Assembly (NCBI RefSeq): GCF_015207245.1
Contig: NZ_JADEXF010000032.1
Coordinates: 1-10,639, forward strand
DNA length: 10,639 bases
Direction: 5' to 3'
DNA from: Nostoc cf. edaphicum LEGE 07299
Lineage (GTDB): Bacteria; Cyanobacteriota; Cyanobacteriia; Cyanobacteriales; Nostocaceae
Shown: piece after piece, positions 1-8,094 of the stretch
How positions within the stretch are numbered: the stretch's first letter is position 1
Layout: the number at the start of each line of letters is the position of its first letter
The notes under the pieces: model-generated
What the model saw: only the letters and a program-made list of their open reading frames with translations
Databases searched by the model: none
Told to the model about the DNA's origin: nothing
Made by a program: the position numbers and the translations under genes

Positions 1-10
1 CCGCAAAGCT

Positions 11-34
11 ATTGCCAACAATGGTATTGGCAAT
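11..34. repeat. 8-bp inverted repeat upstream of pds
   Basis: ATTGCCAA (11-18) and its exact reverse complement TTGGCAAT (27-34) flank an 8-base spacer. It lies about 95 bp upstream of the likely pds -10 box. It could be an operator or the end of a hairpin from a gene left of the window. Short reading frames run across 1-118, but none could be matched to a known protein, so I call no gene here. Chance occurrence is possible. Confidence 0.35.
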
Positions 35-105
35 TTGCTTGGGCAAGTGCGCGTAGGTAAAATTCCCTTTGGCAAAAGTTTTTTGGGGAAGCGATCACAC
101 AACAA

Positions 106-136
106 CTGCCAAATGTAACGGATTGCAACGTATAAT
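106..136 (+). promoter_or_regulatory. Probable sigma-70 type promoter of pds-crtB
   Basis: A perfect -10 hexamer TATAAT occupies 131-136. The best -35 match is CTGCCA at 106-111 (four of six consensus bases) with a long 19-bp spacer, so the -35 is weak. Transcription would begin near 143 and leave a leader of about 40 bases. The ribosome-binding signal before the ATG at 183 is poor; only a purine-rich stretch around 166-176 is visible. Confidence 0.5.
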
Positions 137-176
137 GAAAACGATAAAACGGTTAAGAAATATTGAAGAGCAGTAG

Positions 177-2538
<2,362 letters not shown>

Positions 2539-2543
2539 AAAAT

Positions 2544-2631
2544 TAGTCATTTGTCCCTAGTTCTTAGTCATCAGTGTTTTATACATAACCAATGACCAAT
2601 CACAAATGACCAATGACAAATGACTATTGAC
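2544..2631. repeat. Palindromic heptamer-repeat element (STRR-like) after crtB
   Basis: The right block is six tandem 7-mers: CAATGAC, CAATCAC, AAATGAC, CAATGAC, AAATGAC and TATTGAC (2590-2631). The left block has four degenerate 7-mers in inverse sense: GTCATTT, GTCCCTA, GTTCTTA and GTCATCA (2546-2573). The outer arms 2544-2555 and 2615-2626 are perfect 12-base reverse complements, so the transcript can fold into a long hairpin 5 bp after the crtB stop. It resembles the short tandemly repeated repetitive sequences of heterocystous cyanobacteria. It may act as a transcript end or RNA-stability element, but no U-tract follows. Confidence 0.8.
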
Positions 2632-2655
2632 TCTTACTAGCAAGTCTGGTAACAT
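2627..2655 (+). promoter_or_regulatory. Promoter of tRNA-Ser
   Basis: TTGACT (2627-2632, five of six consensus -35 bases) is separated by exactly 17 bp from TAACAT (2650-2655, four of six -10 bases). Initiation would fall near 2662, about 10 bases before the mature tRNA 5' end. The -35 begins inside the last 7-mer (TATTGAC) of the preceding repeat element. Confidence 0.55.
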
Positions 2656-2671
2656 TGATATTCGTGAGTCA

Positions 2672-2763
2672 GGAGAGGTGGCTGAGTGGTCGAAAGCGGC
2701 AGATTGCTAATCTGTTGTACGGCAGGCAACTCCGTACCGAGGGTTCGAATCCCTCCCTCTCCG
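2672..2763 (+). tRNA. trnS-GCU: tRNA-Ser (anticodon GCU)
   Basis: This 92-base cloverleaf has acceptor GGAGAGG (2672-2678) pairing with CCTCTCC (2756-2762) and discriminator G2763. The anticodon stem GCAGA/TCTGT (2699-2703/2711-2715, ending in a G-U pair) holds the loop TTGCTAA with anticodon GCT at 2706-2708, which reads AGC and AGU codons. The long class II variable arm, with stem GTACGG/CCGTAC (2717-2722/2732-2737), is typical of serine tRNAs. The T arm GAGGG-TTCGAAT-CCCTC spans 2739-2755. The 3' CCA is not encoded and must be added enzymatically. Confidence 0.97.
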
Positions 2764-2778
2764 TTTTCCAGCTTTTGA

Positions 2779-2800
2779 TACACAGAGTATATTTTGTGTA
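2779..2800 (+). other. Small hairpin after tRNA-Ser
   Basis: TACACAGA (2779-2786) pairs with TTTGTGTA (2793-2800), including one G-U pair, around a 6-base loop. It lies 15 bases past the tRNA and no T-run follows, so it could be a processing or pausing structure rather than a true intrinsic terminator. It may also be chance in AT-rich DNA. Confidence 0.3.
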
Positions 2801-2853
2801 GAAAAATAAATAAATATTAATTCCGGGTAAATACTTCTACTCCTAAAGATGGA

Positions 2854-2862
2854 TGATATGAT
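2854..2862 (+). promoter_or_regulatory. Possible extended -10 promoter for the binding-protein gene
   Basis: TG-A-TATGAT is an extended -10 element (TGn followed by five of six -10 bases) with no good -35. A start near 2868 would give a leader of about 90 bases that includes the ribosome-site hairpin at 2928-2946. A competing promoter, TTGACT (2909-2914) with TAGATA (2932-2937) at 17 bp, would start within or after that hairpin and have a weaker -10. Confidence 0.35.
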
Positions 2863-2927
2863 TTATCGTTTGGAGTCTTGATAAGATCCAGCTAGTTACA
2901 ACCCTAGTTTGACTCTTAAGTTTTAGG

Positions 2928-2946
2928 CTCCTAGATATCTGAGGAG
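2928..2946 (+). promoter_or_regulatory. Hairpin covering the Shine-Dalgarno of the binding-protein gene
   Basis: CTCCT (2928-2932) is the reverse complement of AGGAG (2942-2946), which is the only good Shine-Dalgarno sequence before the ATG at 2959 (12-base spacing). The intervening AGATATCT is itself palindromic, with one bulged G at 2941, so the whole segment folds on itself with the ribosome site in the stem. This suggests translation may be controlled, if transcription starts upstream of 2928. Confidence 0.4.
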
Positions 2947-2958
2947 TATAAGTGATTT

Positions 2959-4281
2959 ATGAAAAAATTTAGTGCCGCCTTAAGTTTAAGTATAGCTACC
3001 CTCGCGGCAGGATTTCTACTTGGGGCTTGTGGTGATAGCAGTAACCCCAACGGCACAGCTAACAACGGAAGTACCGCTACCCCAGCGGCAAACTCAACTA
3101 CTACAAGCAGTGCTAAAGGACTAAAAATTGGTTCCCTGTTACCGACGACAGGCGACTTGGCTTCTGTAGGACAGCAAATGCTAGGTTCCGTGCCTTTACT
3201 GGTCGATACGGTCAACGCTTGCGGTGGAGTGAATGGCGAACCTGTTACTTTGGTGCAAGTAGATGACCAAACCGACCCGAAAGCTGGAGCTGCCGGTATG
3301 ACCAAACTAGCAACTTTAGATAAAGTAGCAGGTGTAGTTGGTTCCTTTGCCAGTAGCGTTTCAAGTGCAGCAGTTTCCATTGCCACACCAAATAAAGTTA
3401 TGCTGGTTTCTCCTGGTAGTACCAGTCCCATCTTTACCGAAAAGGCTCAAAAAGGCGACTATAAAGGCTTTTGGGCACGTACAGCTCCCCCTGATACCTA
3501 CCAAGCACTAGCTTTAGCCCAACTTGCCAGAAAAAAAGGTTTCAAGCGAGTTTCTACAGTCGTAATTAATAACGACTATGGCGTAGGCTTTGAAAAAGCA
3601 TTCGTGCAAACTTTTGAAAAATTGGGTGGGACAATCGTTAATAAAGATAAACCTGTCCGCTACGACCCAAAAGCCCAAACATTTGATACAGAAGCGGCTG
3701 CTGCTTTTGCTGGTAAGCCAGATGCAGTCCTGGCTGTACTCTATGCCGAAACTGGTAGTCTGTTCCTGAAAGCCGCCTATCAGCAAGGTGTGGCGAAGGG
3801 AGTACAGATTCTGCTGACAGATGGGGTAAAATCACCTACTTTTCCCGAACAAGTTGGCAAAGGCGGTGATGGTAAATATATTTTAACAGGAGCGATCGGT
3901 ACAGTACCGGGTTCCGATGGTAAAGCATTAGAAGCTTTCAACAAGCTGTGGAAGGATAAAAAAGGTGGTGCGCCAGGGGAATACGCTCCTCAAGCTTGGG
4001 ATGCAGCTGCTTTATTAACATTGGCGGCGCAAGCTGCTAAGGAAAATACAGGCGTTGGTATAGCTAGCAAAATCCGGGAAGTTGCTGATGGGCCTGGCAC
4101 AGAAGTTACTGATGTCTGCGAGGGACTGAAGTTACTTAAAGATGGTAAAAAGATTAACTACCAAGGAGCTAGCGGCAATGTAGATGTTGATGCTAACGGC
4201 GATGTCGTGGGTGTATACGATGTTTGGACAGTAGGAGACGATGGCACAATCAAGGTGATTGACAAAGTTACGCCTAAGTAG
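2959..4281 (+). CDS. ABC-transporter substrate-binding lipoprotein, Leu/Ile/Val-binding (type I) family
   Basis: This is a predicted extracytoplasmic solute receptor that would deliver amino acids or a similar small solute to an ABC permease. The N-terminus is a lipoprotein signal peptide with lipobox L21-G22-A23-C24, so the mature protein should be lipid-anchored at C24. A Ser/Thr/Asn-rich flexible linker (about 25-53) follows. The Peripla_BP_6/LivK-like fold spans roughly 54-435. It opens with KIGSLLPTTGDLASVGQ and contains the inter-lobe segment VVINNDYGVGFEKAF (about 201-215). At 440 residues it is normal for cyanobacterial members. No permease or ATPase gene lies in the window, so it may work with a transporter encoded elsewhere, as cyanobacterial amino-acid transporters often have dispersed genes. 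The substrate cannot be told from sequence. The start follows the AGGAG at 2942-2946. Confidence 0.88.
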   Translation: MKKFSAALSLSIATLAAGFLLGACGDSSNPNGTANNGSTATPAANSTTTSSAKGLKIGSLLPTTGDLASVGQQMLGSVPLLVDTVNACGGVNGEPVTLVQVDDQTDPKAGAAGMTKLATLDKVAGVVGSFASSVSSAAVSIATPNKVMLVSPGSTSPIFTEKAQKGDYKGFWARTAPPDTYQALALAQLARKKGFKRVSTVVINNDYGVGFEKAFVQTFEKLGGTIVNKDKPVRYDPKAQTFDTEAAAAFAGKPDAVLAVLYAETGSLFLKAAYQQGVAKGVQILLTDGVKSPTFPEQVGKGGDGKYILTGAIGTVPGSDGKALEAFNKLWKDKKGGAPGEYAPQAWDAAALLTLAAQAAKENTGVGIASKIREVADGPGTEVTDVCEGLKLLKDGKKINYQGASGNVDVDANGDVVGVYDVWTVGDDGTIKVIDKVTPK

Positions 4282-4285
4282 AAAT

Positions 4286-4358
4286 TTAGGAGTTAGGAGT
4301 TAGGAGTGATGAGTTATGAATTTAATCTTAATAACTCCTAATTCCTAACTCCTAATTC
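4286..4358. repeat. Palindromic heptamer-repeat element between convergent genes
   Basis: Three perfect TTAGGAG units (4286-4306), then TGATGAG and TTATGAA, form the left block. The right block (4324-4358) is AATCTTA, ATAACTC, CTAATTC, CTAACTC and CTAATTC, the inverse-sense heptamers. The arms pair over about 24 bases with a G-U pair and one mismatch around a 20-base loop. The element exactly fills the space between two convergent stop codons, beginning 4 bp after the plus-strand stop and abutting the minus-strand stop. It is a plausible bidirectional transcript end, though no long U-run is present. Confidence 0.8.
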
Positions 4359-5156
4359 TTAAAGCCCACTGAAGTTGTAACCAACTCCTAACAACAAGCC
4401 GACATCAGTTTGATCGAAGAATCCAGCATTGATAGCAGCTGTTGCCGTAAATTGAGAAGTTAGAGGCACATCAATGCCACCAGACACCAAAAAGGCAAAT
4501 TGCGAATCATCACCAGTTTTGTAAGCTGCACCCACTCCAACGTAAGGTGCGATCGCTAATGGTTCGCTAAAAGCATCTGCTGATTTGAAGGTAAAATCGT
4601 AGGTGAGCGGAAGTAGAACTGTGGTGTCATCCCCAAATATGGCTGAGGGTCGTATTGATATAGAATTTGTCAGTCCGATTTTGCTAACTACCGCAAAGTT
4701 ACCGTCGCCCAAAGATGTGTCACCACCGCTCAAACCAATGTTAGCAGCGATGCCAAGATAGCTACTACCACCACTGGTAGTTCTACCTAAATCAATATCA
4801 GATTGCGCCACTTTATTAGCAGATGGTTGAGCAGTAGTTTGAGAAGTCGGTTGTACAAACTCAGAGGTGAGCGTTGCAGATGAGGTTGCCACTGTGCCGG
4901 GAACAGGTGTAGGTGTTACACCAGCGTTTTCCTGTACCTGAGTTAGATTTCTAACTGAAAAAGTTTCAGTTGTTTCTGTAGAGAGATTTTGGCTAAACTC
5001 GTTGGGAGACGCTACGGTTGCGGAAGGTTCAGTTAATGGCTGATTGCTCAACTTGTCTACTGTCTGGGCGCTTGCAGATAAACCGCTACTCAGGAATGCA
5101 AGAGCAGCTAAACTTGGCAACCAAAAAACACCTTTACGAAGAAAAATAGTATTCAC
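4359..5156 (-). CDS. Secreted protein with a predicted C-terminal outer-membrane beta-barrel domain, function unknown
   Basis: The product is about 265 residues. A Sec signal peptide (basic R7-K8, hydrophobic 9-26, likely cleavage after A-S-A near residue 30) leads to a Ser/Thr/Gln/Pro-rich linker (about 31-130). The C-terminal domain (about 131-265) has alternating short hydrophobic strands rich in Gly and aromatics: YLGIAANIGL, FAVVSKIGL, APYVGVGAAYKT, FAFLVSGGIDVPL and VGLLLGVGYNF. That pattern fits a small eight-stranded outer-membrane barrel, but I recognise no named family. An upstream in-frame GTG at 5160-5162 would make it two residues longer. I prefer the GTG at 5154-5156 because AGGAG (5162-5166 on the minus strand) is five bases from it, whereas the first GTG overlaps that AGGAG. 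The gene is monocistronic, convergent with the binding-protein gene and divergent from the next plus-strand gene. Confidence 0.75.
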   Translation of the reverse strand: MNTIFLRKGVFWLPSLAALAFLSSGLSASAQTVDKLSNQPLTEPSATVASPNEFSQNLSTETTETFSVRNLTQVQENAGVTPTPVPGTVATSSATLTSEFVQPTSQTTAQPSANKVAQSDIDLGRTTSGGSSYLGIAANIGLSGGDTSLGDGNFAVVSKIGLTNSISIRPSAIFGDDTTVLLPLTYDFTFKSADAFSEPLAIAPYVGVGAAYKTGDDSQFAFLVSGGIDVPLTSQFTATAAINAGFFDQTDVGLLLGVGYNFSGL

Positions 5157-5196
5157 GTTCACTCCTAAAACAATGTTGCCACGAAAAATAAAGATT

Positions 5197-5218
5197 TTTG
5201 TTGATTTAAGTCAACAAA
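5197..5218. promoter_or_regulatory. 8-bp palindrome upstream of the barrel-protein gene
   Basis: TTTGTTGA (5197-5204) and TCAACAAA (5211-5218) are exact reverse complements around TTTAAG. It lies 40-60 bp upstream of the minus-strand start and could be an operator or a 5' UTR hairpin. No convincing promoter boxes could be tied to it. Confidence 0.4.
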
Positions 5219-5497
5219 TTCCGGCAATATTCAAAATTTAACATCAAAAAATCGGTTTTTGCATTCTGACTTTACTTGATTTCTCTAGTTAATATTTACT
5301 AGCAAAAAATTAACTTTTATAGCAATCCTGAATCACTCGCGAAAAACAAGATACCCAATAACTTTTACAAAATCGGGGATTTGTGGGTTGCAATTTTCAC
5401 AAATTAAATAGAATTGATATATTTATTTTAAATATCCTAAATTTGATAGATGACAAATAGTCTCTTTGCTTAAAACTAAGATAGTGTTTATTAAGGA
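5219..5497. other. AT-rich gene-free part of the divergent intergenic region
   Basis: No open reading frame with a plausible start or ribosome site, no RNA gene and no long repeat is visible. The minus-strand TATAAA (complement of 5314-5319) is a possible -10 for the barrel-protein gene but has no recognisable -35. Promoters of both divergent genes are expected somewhere in this stretch. Confidence 0.5.
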
Positions 5498-5534
5498 GGC
5501 GATGCCTACGGCGGGCTGCGCCAACGCGATCGCC
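5498..5534. repeat. HIP1-containing GC-rich palindromic repeat
   Basis: This 37-bp GC-rich island sits in AT-rich surroundings. The outer arms GGCGAT (5498-5503) and ATCGCC (5529-5534) are reverse complements. An inner stem GGCG/CGCC (5510-5513/5519-5522) encloses a short loop. The right end contains a full HIP1 octamer (5526-5533). From memory, near-identical sequences (GGCGATGCCTACGGCGGGCT...) are dispersed in many Nostoc-group genomes, where small mobile repeats have been described. Copy number cannot be checked here. Confidence 0.65.
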
Positions 5535-5570
5535 ATCTATTCCATGAACGAAAGAAGTTTTTTATCATAG

Positions 5571-5672
5571 CTGCCTTACCACCAAAGGCAGTTAGATTGT
5601 GAAGTGATATTACAAAGCTTGCAAAAATATTTAGAAATTGCCTACAAGGCAAACATAGTTCTAACGTAGAAC
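5571..5672 (+). promoter_or_regulatory. Three successive small hairpins in the leader of the two-helix membrane protein
   Basis: CTGCCTT/AAGGCAG (5571-5577/5585-5591, 7-base loop), TTGCC/GGCAA (5638-5642/5648-5652, 5-base loop) and GTTCTA/TAGAAC (5658-5663/5667-5672, 3-base loop) are all perfect stems just upstream of the start region at 5689-5701. They may form a structured 5' leader if transcription starts upstream. No known riboswitch class was recognised. Confidence 0.35.
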
Positions 5673-5700
5673 CTATTAGGAGAGACTTGAGGCAAATGTG

Positions 5701-6018
5701 ATGAGCGAAAATAATATTCAAAAGTACCGATTTGTCTGTACCCTGACTTTCGGTGATATCTACGGTCAAATAATTGTTTGGTTGATTACAATTACCCTAA
5801 GTTTGGCATCAGCCTTAGCGTTGATGGGTGCCAAGCGACCCGTGTACGCTTTAGCAACAGCGGGTCTCGTTGTTCTGTTATCGCTACCTTTCTTGTTGTT
5901 CGCGTTTGTCACTACCTTGTTAAATCATATTGAAGTCAGTCCTGTAGGGCCAGGAACCAAAATGGAACCCATACCAGGTAATGTCTCTCAGCAACAACCT
6001 GTACAAGCAACTAGCTAA
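5701..6018 (+). CDS. Small two-helix membrane protein, function unknown
   Basis: This is a 105-residue protein. A short polar N-terminus carrying an aromatic/Cys stretch (about 8-20) precedes two predicted transmembrane helices at about 22-43 and 48-74, joined by the tight basic turn GAKRP. A Pro/Gly/Gln-rich soluble tail runs from 75 to the end. By the positive-inside rule the loop is probably cytoplasmic, with both termini on the far side. The ATG at 5701 is preferred because GAGG (5689-5692) is eight bases upstream; a GTG at 5698 would add one residue. I do not recognise the family. It lies upstream of sdhA on the same strand but is separated from it by a terminator, so an operon is unlikely. 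Confidence 0.7.
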   Translation: MSENNIQKYRFVCTLTFGDIYGQIIVWLITITLSLASALALMGAKRPVYALATAGLVVLLSLPFLLFAFVTTLLNHIEVSPVGPGTKMEPIPGNVSQQQPVQATS

Positions 6019-6020
6019 AG

Positions 6021-6098
6021 AGTTAGGAGTTATGAATTATGAGTTATGAGTCACTCCATCTGTGCCATAACTCTTTGTTTTTAACTTTTCACTCCTAA
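6021..6098 (+). repeat. Palindromic heptamer-repeat element after the two-helix protein gene
   Basis: The tandem 7-mers AGTTAGG, AGTTATG, AATTATG, AGTTATG and AGTCACT run from 6021 to 6055, starting two bases after the stop codon. TTAGGAGT (6023-6030) is matched by ACTCCTAA (6091-6098). Inside, GAGTTATG (6041-6048) pairs with CATAACTC (6066-6073), followed by TTTGTTTTT (6074-6082). That inner hairpin with its T-rich tail looks like a functional intrinsic terminator. Confidence 0.75.
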
Positions 6099-6118
6099 TT
6101 TCAAAATTTGTTACAACC

Positions 6119-6146
6119 TCCCTGTCTAGAAGCAGGGAATTTTTTT
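6119..6146 (+). terminator. Rho-independent terminator
   Basis: TCCCTG (6119-6124) pairs perfectly with CAGGGA (6133-6138) around an 8-base loop, followed after one A by seven consecutive Ts (6140-6146). This is the most classical terminator in the window. It would end any transcript from the small membrane-protein gene before sdhA. Confidence 0.8.
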
Positions 6147-6197
6147 GTAGAGATGCTACTGCTACAACCCACTAGCTCATTAATCACGTCTCTACAA
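6145..6197. mobile_element. MITE-like short inverted-repeat element (transposase-less)
   Basis: TTGTAGAGATG (6145-6155) and CGTCTCTACAA (6187-6197) are inverted repeats with a single T/G mismatch (a G-U pair in RNA) over 11 bases, bounding a 53-bp element. From memory, the ends match a TGTAGAGACG/CGTCTCTACA family that is abundant between cyanobacterial genes. The inner sequence is not palindromic, so this is a degenerate or composite copy. It overlaps the last Ts of the terminator at 6119-6146 and ends next to the putative sdhA -10. Confidence 0.55.
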
Positions 6198-6226
6198 TAG
6201 AACAGCAGTGGTTTGCAATCAGGGGG
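6193..6226 (+). promoter_or_regulatory. Possible -10 box and ribosome site of sdhA
   Basis: TACAAT (6193-6198) matches five of six -10 bases and would give a leader of about 28 bases; no good -35 is visible 16-18 bp upstream. AGGGGG (6221-6226) lies six bases before the ATG at 6233 and is a credible Shine-Dalgarno, fixing that start. Confidence 0.4.
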
Positions 6227-6232
6227 CTAATT

Positions 6233-7960
6233 ATGCTGGAACATGATGTGATTATTGTCGGGGGCGGATTGGCGGGATGTCGCGCTGCTGTAGAAATTGC
6301 CCGCACTGACCCCAATTTAAATATTGCTGTGGTTGCCAAAACCCATCCAATTCGTTCGCACTCGGTTGCAGCTCAAGGTGGTATGGCTGCATCGCTGAAA
6401 AATGTTGATTCCGAAGATAGTTGGGAAGCACACGCTTTTGATACTGTCAAGGGTTCTGATTACTTGGCAGACCAAGACGCTGTAGCGATTCTCGCCCAAG
6501 AAGCGCCGGATGTGGTGATTGACTTGGAACATCTCGGCGTTTTGTTCTCTCGCTTACCCGATGGGCGCATCGCCCAAAGAGCTTTTGGCGGACATTCTCA
6601 CAACCGCACTTGCTACGCCGCTGACAAAACAGGTCACGCGATTTTGCACGAATTGGTTAACAATTTACGGCGTTATGGGGTGCAAGTTTATGAAGAGTGG
6701 TACGTGATGCGTCTCATTTTGGAAGAAAATGAGGCCAAGGGTGTGGTCATGTTCCATCTTTTGGATGGACATATAGAGGTGGTGCGGGCTAAGGCGGTGA
6801 TGTTTGCCACAGGGGGCTATGGTCGCGTTTATAACACCACCTCTAATGATTACGCTTCTTCGGGTGATGGTTTGGCAATGACTGCGATCGCAGGTTTGCC
6901 CCTGGAAGATATGGAATTTGTCCAGTTTCATCCCACTGGCTTATATCCGGTAGGGGTGCTGATTTCGGAAGCGGTACGGGGAGAAGGGGCGTATCTGATT
7001 AATAGTGAAGGCGATCGCTTTATGGCCAACTATGCACCCAGTCGCATGGAACTAGCTCCTCGTGATATTACCTCACGAGCGATCGCTTACGAAATTCGCG
7101 CCGGACGTGGTATTCATCTTGATGGAAGTGCTGGTGGCCCCTTTGTTTATCTGGATTTACGCCATCTAGGCAAAGAAAAAATTATGAGTCGCGTTCCCTT
7201 CTGTTGGGAAGAAGCCCATCGTTTAGTAGGTGTTGACGCAGTAACTCAACCGATGCCAGTCCGTCCGACAATTCACTATTGTATGGGTGGTATCCCAGTT
7301 AACACCGATGGTCAAGTTCGCAGTAGTGGCGATGGTTTAGTTGATGCTTTCTTTGCTGCGGGTGAAACATCTTGTGTTTCCGTACATGGTGCAAATCGTT
7401 TGGGGAGTAATTCACTACTGGAGTGTGTAGTTTATGGTAAGAGAACTGGAGCTGCGATCGCCAAATTTGTGCAAAAACGTAAGTTACCCTCTGTAGATGA
7501 GCAACGGTATGTAACAGAAGCCCAGCAACAAATTCAAGCCTTGCTAGAACAATCAGGACAGTACCGCATTAACCAAGTCCGTGAAGCTTTTCAGGATTGT
7601 ATGACTGAGTATTGTGGTGTTTTCCGCACTGAGGCATTAATGACTGAAGGTTTGCAGAAATTAGAAGAAATACAACAAAAATACCCTCAAATTTATTTAG
7701 ATGACAAAGGTAGTTGCTGGAATACAGAACTCGTAGAAGCTTTAGAATTGCGAAGTTTGATGGTAGTAGGGCAGACTATTTTGGCATCAGCTTTAAATCG
7801 CCAAGAAAGTCGTGGCGCTCATTTCCGCGAAGATTATTCCGAGCGAGATGATAGCAATTTTCTCAAACACACAATGGCTTACTATTCACCCGCGGGAATT
7901 GATATTCAATATCGACCGGTGGCGATTACTATGTTTGAGCCAAAAGAGCGGAAGTATTAG
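6233..7960 (+). CDS. sdhA: Succinate dehydrogenase/fumarate reductase flavoprotein subunit
   Basis: SdhA oxidises succinate to fumarate and passes electrons through the iron-sulfur subunit to the quinone pool; in cyanobacteria this feeds plastoquinone in the thylakoid. The 575-residue protein is full length. The N-terminal FAD Rossmann motif is G10-x-G12-x-x-G15. H43 in the [10 protein letters not shown] segment matches the histidine that binds FAD covalently in complex II. Residues equivalent to the dicarboxylate site are present: H233 (QFHPTGLY), R277 (APRDITSR, the proton-shuttle arginine position), H348 ([10 protein letters not shown]) and R389 ([11 protein letters not shown]). The C-terminal capping region ends [15 protein letters not shown]. 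No sdhB or membrane-anchor gene is adjacent, consistent with the dispersed sdh genes of cyanobacteria. Four HIP1 octamers lie within the gene. L-aspartate oxidase (NadB) is a relative, but the full C-terminal domain and the FAD histidine favour SdhA. Confidence 0.94.
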   Translation: MLEHDVIIVGGGLAGCRAAVEIARTDPNLNIAVVAKTHPIRSHSVAAQGGMAASLKNVDSEDSWEAHAFDTVKGSDYLADQDAVAILAQEAPDVVIDLEHLGVLFSRLPDGRIAQRAFGGHSHNRTCYAADKTGHAILHELVNNLRRYGVQVYEEWYVMRLILEENEAKGVVMFHLLDGHIEVVRAKAVMFATGGYGRVYNTTSNDYASSGDGLAMTAIAGLPLEDMEFVQFHPTGLYPVGVLISEAVRGEGAYLINSEGDRFMANYAPSRMELAPRDITSRAIAYEIRAGRGIHLDGSAGGPFVYLDLRHLGKEKIMSRVPFCWEEAHRLVGVDAVTQPMPVRPTIHYCMGGIPVNTDGQVRSSGDGLVDAFFAAGETSCVSVHGANRLGSNSLLECVVYGKRTGAAIAKFVQKRKLPSVDEQRYVTEAQQQIQALLEQSGQYRINQVREAFQDCMTEYCGVFRTEALMTEGLQKLEEIQQKYPQIYLDDKGSCWNTELVEALELRSLMVVGQTILASALNRQESRGAHFREDYSERDDSNFLKHTMAYYSPAGIDIQYRPVAITMFEPKERKY

Positions 7961-7982
7961 CCAAAAGTAAATTTATGTGAGA

Positions 7983-8019
7983 AATCGAGGGGACTACAAA
8001 AATTTTGTCCACCTCGATT
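7983..8019. terminator. Strong hairpin after sdhA
   Basis: AATCGAGG then GGAC (7983-7994) pair with GTCC and CCTCGATT (8007-8010, 8012-8019), giving 12 pairs with a single bulged A at 8011 around a 12-base loop. It starts 22 bases after the sdhA stop. No U-run follows, so it may define the mRNA 3' end by stability or processing rather than classical intrinsic termination. Confidence 0.55.
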
Positions 8020-8067
8020 AATAACAGTAAGTGCAAAGATATTTTCTCTATGCAGTAAAATTCTGAC

Positions 8068-8073
8068 TATAAA
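8068..8073 (+). promoter_or_regulatory. Possible -10 box of the 61-residue protein gene
   Basis: TATAAA matches five of six -10 bases, 22 bases before the ATG at 8095. No -35 at normal spacing is recognisable. The resulting leader would be about 15 bases with no Shine-Dalgarno. Confidence 0.35.
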
Positions 8074-8094
8074 AACAAGATTTTTATTTAAAAT

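Noticed and set aside
2..118. Open plus-strand frame from the left edge, and an overlapping minus-strand frame
   Set aside because: Neither translation resembles a protein I know, and no ribosome site is visible; most likely intergenic.
2590..2631. Possible CRISPR array
   Set aside because: The units are 7 bp and directly tandem with no unique spacers, so this is a short tandem repeat and not a CRISPR array.
2931..3431. 166-residue minus-strand open frame antisense to the binding-protein gene
   Set aside because: It lies opposite a well-supported gene, its composition is what the reverse frame of that gene would give, and it has no recognisable domain.
5044..5241. 65-residue plus-strand frame over the start of the barrel-protein gene
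   Set aside because: It is antisense to the signal-peptide region and its promoter; no support as a gene.
6233..7960. L-aspartate oxidase (NadB) as an alternative to SdhA
   Set aside because: The covalent-FAD histidine context, the PRDI arginine and the C-terminal domain ending in KERKY fit the succinate dehydrogenase flavoprotein better.
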